From CAVOBC01 sp963693635 (GTDB lineage Bacteria > Pseudomonadota > Gammaproteobacteria > Pseudomonadales > Azotimanducaceae), in contig CAVOBC010000350.1 of assembly GCA_963693635.1 (NCBI GenBank), positions 1 through 5,113 of the forward strand: a DNA stretch of 5,113 bases. The letters run 5' to 3'. Below, piece by piece: positions 4,887-5,113 of this stretch. The notes beneath the pieces are model-generated. The model was not told where the DNA came from. It did no database searches and saw only the letters and a program-made list of their open reading frames with translations. The number at the start of each line of letters is the position of its first letter. The stretch's first letter is position 1. Made by a program: the position numbers and the translations under genes.

Positions 4887-5113
4887 TCATTTTTGCTCCG
4901 CGCCCCGGTCGATTCGTAACATGAACAACTGCCGGGCCCGGTGCAACTGCGCTTTACTGCTGCCCACGGCGATCCCGAGCATCTGTGAAACCTCGTCATG
5001 CCTATAGCCTTCCAGGTGTAAAGGACAAAGACTGCGCGAGCGCCATCGGGCAACGTACCAATTGCCGCCTCCAGATCCATTTGTTCGCCGATACTGTCGC
5101 CACGGCCAGCCGG
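4887..5113 (-). pseudogene. ECF-type sigma factor, C-terminal region 4, frameshifted (partial)
   Basis: From the right edge the minus strand reads ...GEQMDLEAAIGTLPDGARAVFVLY, the first helices of sigma region 4 (4.1). At 5017/5018 one base is missing: TAC-ACC-TGG should be TAC-GAC-CTG-GAA, giving LYDLEGY. In the shifted frame the canonical end follows, EGYRHDEVSQMLGIAVGSSK and AQLHRARQLFMLRIDRGAEQK, with the region 4.2 helix-turn-helix that binds the -35 element, ending at TGA 4887-4889. Without correction the frame reads on in the wrong frame to 4823 with no sigma-like sequence, so the DNA-binding helix is lost. Region 2 lies outside the window. It is the first gene of the leftward set with the anti-sigma-like and DUF4097 genes, which it would probably have regulated together. 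Confidence 0.88.

Overview
The window looks like a piece of a GC-rich proteobacterial chromosome, most probably a gammaproteobacterium. I infer this from the family resemblance of the proteins (acyl-CoA dehydrogenase, LuxA-like LLM oxidoreductase, cysteine-rich winged-helix regulator, and an ECF sigma / membrane anti-sigma / DUF4097 set). No rRNA, tRNA, phage, IS or CRISPR signature is visible.

Left part (1-3055), apparently intact catabolic or redox genes. The N-terminal 182 codons of an acyl-CoA dehydrogenase run leftwards off the window edge. Divergent from it is a 412-aa luciferase-like flavin-dependent monooxygenase (841-2079). Its leader holds six copies of a CACAAACACT-type 10-mer at 13-14-base spacing, inside a stretch with 68 consecutive G-free bases. 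After it comes a 283-base spacer with two good hairpins and an AT-rich promoter-like block. Then follows a 230-aa winged-helix regulator (2363-3055) with a CX2CX5CX3C cysteine cluster that suggests an Fe-S or metal cofactor.

Right part (3170-5113, minus strand), a broken operon. Reading right to left it encodes an ECF-type sigma factor (C-terminal part only, cut by the window edge), a single-TM anti-sigma-like protein, and an exported DUF4097 beta-strand-repeat protein. Each gene is recognisable end to end when translated with corrections, and each carries at least one disabling change. The sigma gene has a one-base deletion in region 4. The anti-sigma gene has two in-frame stops, TAA and TAG. 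The DUF4097 gene has a small frameshift plus a perfect 28-bp tandem duplication that shifts the frame again. The three lesion types differ, and the left-hand genes are clean, so decay of one regulatory module is more likely than poor sequence quality.

The two halves converge on a 114-base spacer (3056-3169) holding a hairpin that is stronger on the minus-strand transcript and a short tandem repeat of GGTCA-containing units. The main points of interest are the concerted loss of the sigma / anti-sigma / envelope-protein module and the repetitive CA-rich leader of the oxidoreductase gene.
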